In this document: in pieces, positions 10,041 to 21,354 of the stretch
How positions within the stretch are numbered: position 1 is the stretch's first letter
Layout of the letters: each line of letters opens with the position of its first letter
Assembly (NCBI RefSeq): GCF_033473495.1
Contig: NC_088941.1
Span: forward strand, 1,426,001-1,490,000
Origin: Cercospora beticola
Taxonomy: Eukaryota > Ascomycota > Dothideomycetes > Mycosphaerellales > Mycosphaerellaceae
Direction of reading: 5' to 3'
DNA: 64,000 bases
Position numbers and translations under genes: made by a program
The notes under the pieces: model-generated
The model's database searches: none
The model's input: only the letters and a program-made list of their open reading frames with translations
Told to the model about the DNA's origin: nothing

Positions 10041-11211
10041 ATGCTCGGTATAGCGTATCCGGAGGTGCCGTTCGTCCCATTCTTCGGAACACCAACTTCA
10101 CGGCACAAGTGAGCTTTGCCCTATTTGTCGTGGCTGCCCACTGGTAGTACTGACAGCAGATACAGCTTCTGCGAAGAGGTGCGGCTGTTGACGTCGTGAG
10201 CACAGCCATGCTCGATTCTGACATGAACAGGATCATATTGTGACTTCGTTCATTGGTGAATTCATCAACACACTGTCCAATATAGCCTACAGTATCGATA
10301 CCTTGGACAACGTAATGCAGATTGACATCGCTAACATATTGCAGTCTACTATGCCGCGCGAGGGTTACAACGACTTCGACATGTGCCTCACTCACGACAT
10401 GCATCGCTCCAATACTACGGTCTGGCGACTGTTGGTATAGCCTCAGCAATATTCCATTGCTTGCTGAAGTACCATTCTCAGATGGGTAAGCACAAGTTTA
10501 TGCTATGCGAATAGTTGCATTGACTGACTGGTACAGGTGACGATTTATCAATGCTCTTTGCTGCCGGAGCAGTCTTCCATCGTATCTGGACGTTTGACAA
10601 ATCAGAGAGAACACAGACATGGGCAGCTGTAGCCGTGTTCGGATTCTTGATACTGTTCTCCACCTGGCATATGATCACCAACGAGATACACGGTCACGCG
10701 CTTCTCTTTGGCATCATGGTGGTCGTTGTCGCGTACAAAACTGTAAGAGTCCTCAACGAGCGAGCCAAACCCGTTGAAAAGCGACAACTCGGCAAGCTGG
10801 CTTTGATCGGCAGTCTCTCGTTCGCGAGCGGCTATGGATTCTGGAATCTCGATTTCCTTGCCTGCGATACACTGAATGAGATACGGCACACTGTGGGCAT
10901 GCCACTGGCTTTCATCCTCGAGCTACATGGTCAGTGCAAACGTGCAGAGTCATTTCGTGGTGGACGCTGACAAGTTGTTGCTCGCTTATCTAGGCTGGTG
11001 GCATATTCTTACTGCTGTCGGTGTGTACGTCTGTATGGCACTTGTGGAATACCTCACCGAGCCTGACGCCGGAAGCCACGGATTCGCATGGCCCGCAAGT
11101 TCATTCATCGGCAATGCTGCGGCCGGAGCAGCGGAGCGCGGCCCTGTAACCATGGATTCCAAGCTACCGATCAACAGCGAGTCCTTTCGCTCAGCAAAGA
11201 TGAGAGAGTAA
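10041..11211 (+). CDS. Alkaline ceramidase (dihydro/phytoceramidase family)
   Basis: Integral ER/Golgi hydrolase that releases fatty acid from ceramides, related to yeast Ypc1/Ydc1 and ACER3. Six exons: 10041-10108, 10160-10178, 10231-10291, 10345-10485, 10537-10929 and 10994-11211; 299 residues. Motifs in order: FCEEDHIVTSFIGEFINTLS (the E-x-x-NT-x-SN hallmark), YYGLATVGIASAIFHCLLKY, GDDLSMLFAAGAVFHRIW, LACDTLNEIRHTVGMPLAFI and LELHGWWHILTAVGVYV. The last supplies the paired zinc-ligand His. Ser, His and Asp of the SxxFH...D motif are present. About seven membrane segments are expected. Exon 2 is only 19 nt and encodes YSFCEE. Start chosen because it is the only ATG in frame before the conserved block. 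Confidence 0.9.
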
Positions 11212-11475
11212 AGCACGTTGGCAATTGGTGTCGTGCACGTCGAACTTGGCTCCAGATTATCCTATCACAAGCCTTGCGCCGAGAACTGGTGATCCTTGGC
11301 GGCTAATGTCAATGTCGTATCACGGCCCGGCTGTTGACCTCACAGCTGCCTAATGCAGCCTAGAATGAGACATGAATGCTACGACACGATGCATTGCGCG
11401 ATATGCAGGGTGATATAGCTACCTGGCAAAGATCGCTCTTTCAGCATTTGCACTTCCTTCACAACAAATCCAACA

Positions 11476-13206
11476 ATGCTGCTGTTGACTTTGATTTTGG
11501 GCACATTAGGTGCTGTCGATGCCGTGAGCGGTCCACGGCAGCTGCGTCAGTCACCAAGAGACGTTGCTCGTAGGCAGGCGAAGGCCACTTACCAAGCCTA
11601 CACCATTGATCAGCCCGTTAGTCAAAGTCCGCCTCGCGTGCGCACATCTAACATACTCTAGATCGACCATTTCCACAATGAGACCAAATACGCACCGCAC
11701 ACCAATGCCACTTTCAAACAGCGTTACTTTTTCGACAGCTCATACTACAAGCCAGGTGGTCCGGTCTTCTTGTACATAGGCGGCGAGACGAACGGACAAA
11801 ACAGATTCTCGAACCTCGAAACTGGCATCATCCAAATTCTGATGGAGGCAACCAACGGTCTGGGAGTCATTCTCGAGAATCGCTACTATGGCGAGAGCTT
11901 CCCGTTCAACATATCCTCCACGGACGAGCTACGATTCCTCACTACTGAGCAGACTATCGCTGATAATGCATATTTCGCGCAGCACGCCACATTTCCTGGC
12001 GTCAATGGGGCGTTGACCGCACCAGATACACCCTGGATTCTGTACGGAGGTTCACTGGCTGGTGCTCAAACGGCCTTCTCGGTGAAGACATATCCGGACG
12101 TGCTCTGGGGAGGCATCGCTTCTTCGGGAACGACGAAGGCAAAGTTGGCTTACCCGCAGTGGTATGATCCTATTCAGAAGTACGCTCCTCAGGACTGTGT
12201 GGGGAGTATTAATGCTATCGTTGACAAGATCGATTATGTTTTCGAGCATGGAAATGCGTCTGAAGTTGATCACATGAAGAGCGTATTCGGTCTGGAGGCA
12301 TTGAAGGATGACAGAGACTTCGCGATGGCGATCGCGTTTCCTTTGGGCGGGCCAATGAATTATCCAACGAATAGTAAGTGGCAGACCGTCCTTGATCCCG
12401 CACTCAGTCAGCGACATGCTGACATTCTTCTTTCAGCCTGGCAGGAAATCATCTGGGCCGACAACGGCTCCGACGACTTCTTCCACTTCTGCAACAACGT
12501 CACCAACCTCGACGCTACCTCAAACATCACCTCCATTGACCACGAACTCTCTGCTTACACCAATAACGAGTCCTGGCCTAATCTCGGCAACTATGCAAAC
12601 TACATCAAACAATACCTCGTATCTACATGCACCAGCGGCGATATCGCTAGCACATCTTGCTTTGGCACCCAGAACAAAACCTACTATGCTGACACCACGA
12701 ACTCTGCTTCTCGATCCTATCTCTACAGTACCTGCACCGAATCTGGCGCATATCAAGTCGCGAACCCCACCGGACCAAGCCTTCTCTCGAGGGTCGTGCA
12801 GCTCGACTATACTCAGCAATGGTGCGACTGGGCTTTTCCTCCCGGAGAGCATAATCATATCCCTTCGGCGCCAGATCTCCGTCCATACAACAAATATGGC
12901 GGATACAATGTTATCGCTGACCGCCTAGCACACATCGATGGTGATCAAGATGTCTGGCTAGATCTGTGTTATCATTCTGCTGATGCGGGTCCGAGAAGGA
13001 CGACGAATGCGGAAGATGCGTACTTACATCCGCAACTGTTGATCACCGGTGCAGGGCATCATTGGGATTCCTACGGAATCAAAGACGTATCTGCAGAGCC
13101 ACAGTTTATTCGAGCGGCGCACGAGTGGGAGATTCGTGTAGTGAGAAAGTGGTTGCAGATGTTTAACCAAGAGAAGTCATCGAAACAGAAAAGAGACGAA
13201 TTGTGA
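11476..13206 (+). CDS. Secreted S28 serine peptidase (prolyl carboxypeptidase-like)
   Basis: Extracellular serine peptidase of family S28 with preference for cleavage after proline. 540 residues from exons 11476-11616, 11662-12373 and 12437-13206. A signal peptide, MLLLTLILGTLGAVDAV, opens the protein. FKQRYFFDSSYYKPGGPVF starts the hydrolase domain. The nucleophile lies in LYGGSLAGAQTAF (GGSxAG), the Asp in HIDGDQDVWLD and the His in ITGAGHHWDSYG. Many N-x-S/T sites fit secretion. The second intron (12374-12436) is 63 nt with no stop, so an unspliced message would add 21 residues. Splicing restores YPTNTWQEIIW, which matches the family. The gene is convergent with the transcription factor, 127 bp apart. 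Confidence 0.92.
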
Positions 13207-13333
13207 AATATGTTTCAGAATAGCTCGCATGTACCTTTCTGAACAATATCTACACCACCACTAATACACGCTGCAACGCAGAAAGAATATACACAGTTCT
13301 CAAACCAGCCCTTTCACAAGATCTCTTTCTTTT

Positions 13334-16192
13334 TCATGTTCTAGCAGCCTTTCGCAATCCTTCCATAATATTAATCAAATTATCCACAAGTGGAGGGTTC
13401 CTAGTATCGTGATGATTCGCTCGCATGATGACGACCACGGCGCCAACAACTTCGTCTGGATTCGAAAGCATGACTGGTGTTTCACCACTGTTGGTCCACA
13501 CTCTGATTGCCGCATTGCCTTTTCCGTGAACGATCCATCTCTGGATACCATTATCATCGCTCCCGTCCAAGAACGCAATCGGAGTGTTGTTGGCGACTGG
13601 TCCGGGTTCGGTCGCTCTGGTGATGATGCCGTAGGACCAGAATGCCAGACTAGCTTGATAGACTGCGATGGCTGCGAAGTCGCATACCAAACCTGGTCGG
13701 AGATCTCGAGCTGCTCGTAAGACTTGTCCGGCGTGCCATAGAGCTTGTCTTGCAGTTGTTGTGCGAGTCCATTGCACAAGAGAAGGGTAGACTCTCCGTG
13801 ATTCTTCTTCACCTTCCACTCCTGCGAAGAGTTGCACGTCTTCTAAGGACATGTGCAAATGCATTAGCAGAAGTTCGACGATCAATGTAATCTTCGTATC
13901 CTCTATTGAGCTGATTCGGAAATTTTGAAGCAACTTTGTCAACTCGTTATGCCGACTCTGCATAAGCATGTTGCCGTTCGACCATTGATTGGCATTGTTC
14001 TTGAGCGATGAGTCGAGCTGTCGATACTCCCAGATCATACGCCACGCGGCTCCAAGGACTGCCATGCTTGCTTGACGCTGGTCGACAAAAATGTCCCGCA
14101 CAGCAAGAATGTCCAGATCTTGTATGCAATCCACCAGGGAGGGTTGGCGATCTGAAGTTGGCCCCGCGTTGCGCATATACGTTGCCTTCCAGGACTCCGC
14201 AGTGGGCGAGTGCCAGAGGCTCTCCGACTCCGGAAGTGGCAAGTAGAGCTCTGCGTACGAGATCAGAGGACTGCTCAATACTGATACAGAAGCCTCGAGG
14301 TCGTGTCTGAAGAGATGCAGTGCGAGTCGTTTTCGAGACTCCTGCTTGACCCATTGTCTCCATTTGCTTTCTAGGACCTCGCCATGATCTTCTGCTTTTG
14401 GCACGATTCGCTCATATGTGCCACGTCTAAACAATCCGCTGCGGCGTGCCATTGTGACGAGGACCTGTTGAAATCCTTCTGCGAGTTCCATCTTGCGTGA
14501 ATTGCCGCTCCACAGACCGATCTTCAGTTGTAACAGAGACGCCTGCATTATTTGCAGATCTCTCATGAGAGTATTATCATCCTCGACATGTACTTGTATT
14601 GCAGTTCTGATTGCTTCTTGAATAGCATATCCGACTTTGCGTATTGACCCATCCGGGGTCAGCACCGCCCCAGCAGAGCAGATGGCAGCCAGAACTTCTG
14701 GCCTTGTTTGATCGGCAAGTAGGGTCGGAGCATGTATCCAGTGCTTAGCGTGTGAGCCAGGGCTGGTCAAGGAGAATTGGAATAGACTGTCCAGTAGGCC
14801 CACTGATGGGAAGCAGGCCACTGCCCGAGGTATACTGTTGGGCTTACAAGTGCTCAGGACCAGTGCCAAAATTCTGTCGCGAGAGGTCTGAGACAATGCT
14901 TCAACTGTAACACGTCGATCAATGTCCAAACTTGTTGGTGTTGGCAGTGACAAGTTCGCTTGCTCTGCGCTTCCCGAATCCTTCTCGAGGGGCCGAAATC
15001 GCCACACAGAAGCTTTCGGGAGCGCATTAGTGTCAATAGGTACAGAAGTAGGCGCAGATGTGAAGGTAGGCACGATGTCTGAAGTTCCGGTGGGAAAGCC
15101 GGCGCTGGGGGTCCGCAGGTCGAAAGGATTGGTGTTGTTGTAAGAATCCAGGAAGCTGAGATCCACATCATTGAGCTCCATGTTTGTGTCCACACCAAAA
15201 TCGAACAGCTCGCGAGGTGTCCATGGACCGGTTTGATAGTCCATCATCTGTACCCCGGTGTGCTGCATGCCTTGAGGCATCATCTTGTCTCTAAGATAAT
15301 CAAACATGTTCGGTGCGGAATTCTGCGGCGGCAGCATCGCTGGGTCTATTGCCATCGGTGCTGGTGGCTGTTGGGAATGCTGGTGCTGTATAGGTGGCTC
15401 GGTCATCTGCATGGCAGGCATGTGAATGTTCGGCTGTGAGTACGAATGTCTATGGTGCTGTTGGAGTGGCGGCGTCTGGATTGGCTGCATCTGCTGCATG
15501 GAAGCCATATCATGTTGTTGCATGCTTGACTGGGGCATGCTTTGCATCTGTTGCATGTGCTCGCCATACTGTTGCTGTTCCGCTCCGAAGCCATTGTCCT
15601 GGGGCGAGTTCATCCCAGGAGGGAAGTTCGCTGTGTAATTACAATGGATGCCCTTTTTCGTGCAACGCTTGCAAGGCTTCTCTTCTTCACATTTCAGATC
15701 TGTTGCATGTCAGTCAATCATCGTCATCTGATCGCCACCTGCGAACTCCTGCTCGACCAGATTTCACGTACGTAGTCCAGCACAAGCCTCACAGGCCTGC
15801 GATACCCGGCTGTGCTGGATGATGGATGGCTTCGACTGCGGGTCATCTTTCGAATGGCCGAGAGTATGTCGTTTGAGCAAGTCGGCTCGCGCAAAAGCCT
15901 TGGTGCATATCTGACATTGGTAGGGCTTTTCTTGAGTGTGCATGCGCACGTGGCGAGACAAATGGTCTAGTCGTGCATAACTCTTCGAGCACTTGCCGCA
16001 ACTGTACAACCTCTGGCTGGCCGGGATACCATTGATGGTCGGCCCTGCTGGATCGCTGGCGCCGCCGGTTCCATTCGTGGATGACGGCTCTCCAGCTGAA
16101 GCGGCCCCATCTGAAGATCTGGCCCTCTTCTGAGCCGGCTCCCCGGAATCGTCAGGTCCAGCAGTGACAGGCTGCGTCTCAGTGGCAGACAT
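13334..16192 (-). CDS. Transcription factor with two C2H2 fingers plus Zn2Cys6 cluster
   Basis: Nuclear DNA-binding regulator. Exon 1 (15772-16192) starts [10 protein letters not shown] and carries two C2H2 fingers: [20 protein letters not shown] and [21 protein letters not shown] 72-nt intron (15700-15771) is removed in phase, giving [20 protein letters not shown] and TKKGIHC: a six-cysteine binuclear cluster, C-x2-C-x6-C-x5-C-x2-C-x6-C. Exon 2 (13334-15699) follows with a Gln/Met/His-rich stretch at about 175-260. The fungal-specific transcription factor domain then starts near [19 protein letters not shown]. 928 residues in total. This C2H2 plus C6 arrangement with a PF04082-type domain is a known but minor fungal class. 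Target genes cannot be inferred. Confidence 0.9.
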
Positions 16193-17936
16193 AATATTCT
16201 AGTCGTCGACCGCGCAACAGCAGTGGAGCCCGGGGTGTGGTCGAGGTTTCAACGATCAGAGTTGGAGCCGATGTTATAGCCGTTGCTCTCCACAGCGTTC
16301 TCCAACTCGCCCCCGCAACGCCACAAGCTCGGCGATTCGCTGGGCGGCTGGTCAGCGCGTGGGCAATTGGGTGCTGTACATGTGTCCCGGCCGCATGATC
16401 CGTCGTTGCACCACGTGTCGGAGTGACAGACGGAGAAATAAGAGAGATTGGGTACAGGGCTGCAGAGTCTGCAGCGTGGGCAGTGGGCAGAGAAGAGCCT
16501 CGGGAAGCCGATGTTTTGTGGAGAGCGGGAGTGGAGACGCACGGCTTTCCGACCGTCCATAGACACTGCGACGCTCGATCAAAACCCTTTGCATATGGGA
16601 AGTTGGCAGATCATATTGGCCATGTATTAAATGTCACTTCGAAGCGCAAAGAAACTATGTCACGAGCATAGTAGGAATGATCCAGCGCCAAGTGAGCATA
16701 CATCCTGCCGGTGTCGCTGAGCTTTAGATGGCAGCGTGACCATTTCCCACCATAACAACGAGGATACCTCCTAGCGCCATGAATTCATCTTCGAATGGCA
16801 AGTATGGGATACTTGTACAGCAGAAGTGCCATTATCATGAACAGCAAGTTGGCCGGATTCGATGTAACATGCTTGCAGTCGTGCCAAGAGGACAACATTG
16901 AGTCGACGCGGTATTCTGGTGGTCACTGAAGCAGCCTGCTCGCCCAGCTCGTAAATCACACAGCCCCTACGCAAATCTCTGCTATCTGTTGACCCAAGTG
17001 CTCACCGACAACCATGCCACTTATTGGCTGGTAAATACGCTCCTTGGAAAGAAACGCGGAACCTGCGGCGTGGCTAAGGCCTTGTATGCTTAGGCGAGGC
17101 GAAGATGGTGCGGCAGGACGTATCTGCAAGCTCACGGCGATTCGTAGACCTCTGGACACAGAATTCAACGCGAGTTCTTCAGTAAGTCGCGGCAGCCACG
17201 TTGCTGATAGAGGCCCGTGCACCAAACGGCCAACAATACGAAGTCGATATCGGAATGTCCAGCTTATTCGAAGAGGACAGTAGCACCCTGTCTTGTAGTG
17301 TCACACAGTCTTACATTCGAATGTCATGAAGCGCGACCTGATTTCGGGCAGAAGCTGTATGGACGCGATAGCAGAGCGAACCCGGTTGCTCGTGGGCCAG
17401 ATCGAGGGAGGGGGAGAATGTTCACATTGCGGTGAGGCCAGACGCACGGGATCGCTGCAGCTGGTGACATGTTTTTCGTACAGGTGCGCTCGATATGTGC
17501 TGACGCTGAAAGGACTCTTGTTGACTGGTGCGGCGGCGGAGTCCACATTCAAGATCCCTGCATCAAATCTCTGGTTCGCAAGTCGCTGGCCCGGCGGTCG
17601 CAGAATGCATCTCTTCGGTAGTCGTCGAGATTGGGCGACAGTGCGTCGACTGTCAACGTTACTGCTTGAAGATTAGGACAGGAATAGGTGAAATGGTGTA
17701 GCTTGCACAGTTCAGCTATGCCTCAGACTGGTGGGACAGCACTTTCCCTCAAACGCTGGCGTCGGTCATAGACGCTCGGCACGGACTCCCCCTACGCGTA
17801 ACCCTCACTTAACCTTCTGCACACGCACCATTTGACCAGCGCGCTCATAGGGGCACGTTTATCGCTCCGCCTATTCTTCCCAACCCATCCTGTCATTCCT
17901 GTGACCACGGCCGACCTGTCAATGTCTTCATGATTA
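16193..17936. other. long divergent intergenic region
   Basis: 1.74 kb between the divergent transcription factor and DUF4048 genes. Open frames here are short, with poor composition on both strands, and I support none. A long regulatory region or leader is typical for transcription factor genes. Confidence 0.55.
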
Positions 17937-19616
17937 ATGTCTATCGAACGCACTCGGGGTGGCCCAACTGAAGCCCAGCATGGCGACACAATAACCTCCC
18001 CCACGGGATCGCTGGCGAACTCGAATCACTCTCCCTCATCATCAACATCCGTGCCAGGACGGACAAGTTTCCACAGCCATGGCCGCACCTGGTCCAAGGT
18101 CTCTGACCAATCTCGACATCAGCCTAGAGCGAATCGATTCTCCGTGCAGTTCCCCATTCAACCCTCCACATCGAGCATGCCCATAGGGCCCGCGTCACCG
18201 AGTGTCGAGTCTACAGAAGGCGCACAGGATGTGCATGCGGCTCTCAACGGCAGTTTTGTGCCCGACAGCAACTCGTTTCTGACACTTATCGCTTGTCAGG
18301 AGCGGCGTGTGCTGGAGTTGAAAGAGGAGGTACAACGCGCAGAGGCAGACCTGGAGAGGCTAAAAAGGCTGTGGGCAAAACACGAGGCGCAGAAGAAGAG
18401 AGAAGATGCCAGACGTCTGACAAAACTGCAGCCGCTGCAGACATCTCTGCCCGCTGCGGATCAGGAGGAGGACGCCAACGGTTCGAGCGCCTGGATGCAG
18501 CAGGAGATGGCTCGCAGGAAAGCACTGCTCTCGCGCAGCAACAGCAAAGGAGGGCGCACTGTCATCCCAGGCCAGCGGCACACCCGTACACTCTCGCTGC
18601 TCTCACCGGACAGAGACAACGTACGTGGAAACGGAGTACCAGTGCAGCTGTCACCACCACTGCGCCGGGACAGTCTGAAGAACCCTATGCGCCAGAGCCT
18701 TGATACTGCTGTTGCGACCGCACGGCCGCCGCTGGTCGCCAGAGGATCCGAGAACAGCGACTTAGTTGGCGAGCTGGACAGGATTGCCGACCCGAATATC
18801 GATCTGACTCAAAGAGCCAGCATTGATCAGGAAGCGATCCTGCGTACCAGTAAGAAGGTAGCATCTGAATTCAGAGACGGGCTGTGGACCTTTTGGGAAG
18901 ACCTGAAACAAGCAACAGTCGGCGAGGAACATCACGCTATTCCCCCTCCACGCAGGAAAAGCTCCACACAGACTCTGAGCGCCATAAGGAAGCAGGGCAG
19001 TAAGAGCAGTCTGCGACCAGGCTCCTGCGGCTCGTCGACAGCTGGCAGAGCGCCCGCAGAGTCTACAAGACTTCCGGCAGTGCGCAATCAGTCTACATCT
19101 GCGATTCCGGACCTTGCTGACCCATCTTTCTGGACTCAATTCGGTGTACCGCCACCTGGAGAGCCTTCTCAACCTCAAGTAAAGAAGGCAACAGTATCAA
19201 AACATGCGCGGCAGCCATCCTTGAAGAAGCAAGCAGCAGCGAAGAGGCTTTCTGGCATGTCAAATGACGGTTGGGACACATGGGATGATAGTCCTGAGCA
19301 GTCTCGTTCGTCGTCAAGCGTGACTTCAGACACCAATACTCTGCCTTCAACAGTATCCGGAAGCCCGAGATCAACCGGCATTAGCTCCTTTGAACCACTG
19401 GAGCCGACAAAGGTTGACTCAACGAAGCGCGACCCGATCCCATGGCCGGCTCTTAAGAAGTCGGCGGGGTCGTTGAGAAGGACTGCCAGCCATCTGATGC
19501 AGGAGTGGGAGAAATCGCTTACTCCAAGTCCCGGCGAAGAGTTCACTGGGCAAGATGATTACATAGGCACTGCCGCAGAGGCACGCGCGCTTGGAGCGAA
19601 GAAGAGGGAGGCGTAA
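17937..19616 (+). CDS. DUF4048-type Ser-rich protein
   Basis: 559 residues, single exon, ATG at 17937. The N-terminus is Ser/Pro-rich and disordered. A coiled coil at about 115-155 reads LIACQERRVLELKEEVQRAE, with repeated Leu/Glu/Lys heptads. Further on come EFRDGLWTFWEDLKQATVG and DPSFWTQFGVPPPGEPSQP, then a Trp-rich motif NDGWDTWDDSPEQ and DPIPWPALKKSAGSLRR near the C-terminus. This pattern matches the fungal DUF4048 family, whose function is unknown. Basic Ser/Arg clusters suggest phosphorylation. No membrane segment or signal peptide. Confidence 0.8.
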   Translation: MSIERTRGGPTEAQHGDTITSPTGSLANSNHSPSSSTSVPGRTSFHSHGRTWSKVSDQSRHQPRANRFSVQFPIQPSTSSMPIGPASPSVESTEGAQDVHAALNGSFVPDSNSFLTLIACQERRVLELKEEVQRAEADLERLKRLWAKHEAQKKREDARRLTKLQPLQTSLPAADQEEDANGSSAWMQQEMARRKALLSRSNSKGGRTVIPGQRHTRTLSLLSPDRDNVRGNGVPVQLSPPLRRDSLKNPMRQSLDTAVATARPPLVARGSENSDLVGELDRIADPNIDLTQRASIDQEAILRTSKKVASEFRDGLWTFWEDLKQATVGEEHHAIPPPRRKSSTQTLSAIRKQGSKSSLRPGSCGSSTAGRAPAESTRLPAVRNQSTSAIPDLADPSFWTQFGVPPPGEPSQPQVKKATVSKHARQPSLKKQAAAKRLSGMSNDGWDTWDDSPEQSRSSSSVTSDTNTLPSTVSGSPRSTGISSFEPLEPTKVDSTKRDPIPWPALKKSAGSLRRTASHLMQEWEKSLTPSPGEEFTGQDDYIGTAAEARALGAKKREA

Positions 19617-19857
19617 TCGGCGACCTCTCCTTCAATAGAATATTTCTATCACGTAGACTTGTATATAGAGACGAAATTGGATGAACCTGGACCAATACTG
19701 CAGCAGCAGCCTCCTAATCTCCCCGTAACTCCGCGCGGACGAAGTTCGGCATTTGATCCGGACCCTGGCTGAACTTTCGGCTCACTTTCACATTCACCTT
19801 CACCTCGACACTTCTGCGAACATCCAGAAATCCTCGATCGACCATACCATCTGCACG

Positions 19858-20476
19858 ATGGCATTTCCAGGAGGCCCGATGGGCGGCGGCGCTGGCAACA
19901 TGGATCCGGAGATGATTCAACAGCAACAAATGATCAAATTCGTGCGTCTCAACATCACGCCCGAAACATCGGCCCTCCCGCTCCATACTGACTTTCTTCT
20001 CATAGATGCAAAACACCATGGAATCCTGTCCTGGCAAGACCGTCATGGCTGGCGGCATGGGTTTCGCACTCGGCGGCGTCTTCGGCCTCTTCATGTCCTC
20101 GATGCGATACGACACACCACTCTCCTCCGGCATGCCAGGCGGCGTTGGTACCGGCAACATTCCCTCGATACCATTGAAAGAGCAGCTCAAAATCGGTTTC
20201 AAAGATATGGGCAAAGCTTCGTTGAGCTCGGCGAAGAACTTCGGATATATTGGTGCGCTGTTCTCGGGGACTGAGTGTGTCATTGAGGGTTTCAGGGCGA
20301 AGAATGAGCTGAGTAACGGAGTCGCGGCTGGGTGCATCACAGGCGCGTTTCTGGCGAAAGGAGGTGGTCCGCAGGCTATGGCTGTGGGTTGCGCGGGATT
20401 TGCGGCGTTCAGTGCTGCGATTGATTCGTACATGAGGATGGAGTCGGATGATAGGGCGGCTGATCCGATTATGTGA
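19858..20476 (+). CDS. TIM22: Tim22, mitochondrial inner-membrane insertase
   Basis: Pore subunit of the TIM22 complex that inserts carrier proteins into the inner membrane. Exons 19858-19941 and 20006-20476, 184 residues. The 64-nt intron lies between IKF and [20 protein letters not shown]. Four membrane segments: [55 protein letters not shown] and [39 protein letters not shown] is the Tim17/22/23 signature with the conserved Cys; a second Cys sits in the first helix region. The 3' half is strongly G/T-ending in codon third positions compared with the C-ending 5' half. Confidence 0.95.
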
Positions 20477-21156
20477 GCTGAAAGATGAGGGCCAAGATAA
20501 CAGTACAGATGAGCTGCTATGGTCTGGAAGGACGGGCTCTACACTATGCGACATACCACGTGGGACCATGCGACATAGCAGATGGAAAGTGCGCAACACC
20601 GGGATTGTCGCCTTTGCTGGCAATCGAGCGAACGGCAGGAAGACTGGCGCTGCAAGAGCTGCGGAGGCGCGCCGTTCGCCCCAGACCAGCGTTCCAGCAG
20701 AACGACAAGGGAACAACTCAACTCAAATCTCAGCGGTTCCGAAGAAGGCTTGTGTAACGGAAGTGCTCCAAGGCAAGCGTACACTTCGGAATTCCGCAGG
20801 AGTTTCGCAATACACGCAATCAAGCACATACGGTCTGGCGTTGTGCTGGTGCTCTTTGCAGCTCTCAAGAGCTTCAAATGTACAACAGTAATGTATCACT
20901 CAAAGACTTGCAGCTTCTGTACTCACTCTGATTGCCGCCTTTCACTTTCCCGATAACCAAGTCACAGTTCTTCTGCACTTGCTTGATGAAAGCACCACCA
21001 TTTTCGTGGTAGGCGCCTGCTCCCATACTGCGTCACCTCTAACCAGTTTCACTCGAACCACAGCACTGTGCATGTGCGCTGGACACTATCACAAGGCCAC
21101 CGCACCAGTCACTATTCTATTCACCTTGGCGAATTGATCTGGCCCGCTTGCATACC
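20477..21156. other. intergenic between TIM22 and the small ORF / GH10
   Basis: 680 bases containing the TIM22 3' end and the upstream region of the xylanase transcription unit. Short frames on both strands lack conserved features, and I support no gene. Confidence 0.55.
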
Positions 21157-21354
21157 ATGCATATTCCAAACTACGGGACGGCATTAATCGTTGTCGGCGC
21201 ATTCTTCGTGATTGCGGTTCTTTGTCTATGGCTCGAGGCCCGCACGCACAGACACGACGACCAGAAACCCGACACAGAAAGAGACGCGGACAGTTCGCGA
21301 CCGCCAACGCCTGGGAACGAACTCGAAGGACGACCCGGCCCCATCCAGCAATGA
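21157..21354 (+). CDS. small one-span membrane protein ORF overlapping the GH10 start
   Basis: 65 codons from ATG 21157, ending in a TGA (21352-21354) that overlaps the GH10 start codons ATGATG at 21351. Residues 8-26 (ALIVVGAFFVIAVLCLWLEA) form a clear membrane segment. They are followed by a charged Asp/Arg/Pro-rich tail. It could be an upstream ORF controlling the xylanase by termination-reinitiation, a small membrane protein, or the end of a neighbouring unmodelled gene. No homologue is recognised. Confidence 0.4.
   Translation: MHIPNYGTALIVVGAFFVIAVLCLWLEARTHRHDDQKPDTERDADSSRPPTPGNELEGRPGPIQQ

Noticed and set aside
21222..21350. In-frame extension of the GH10 protein upstream of ATG 21351
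   Set aside because: It would place an Arg-rich stretch before an evident signal peptide, so the ATG at 21351 or 21354 is preferred.
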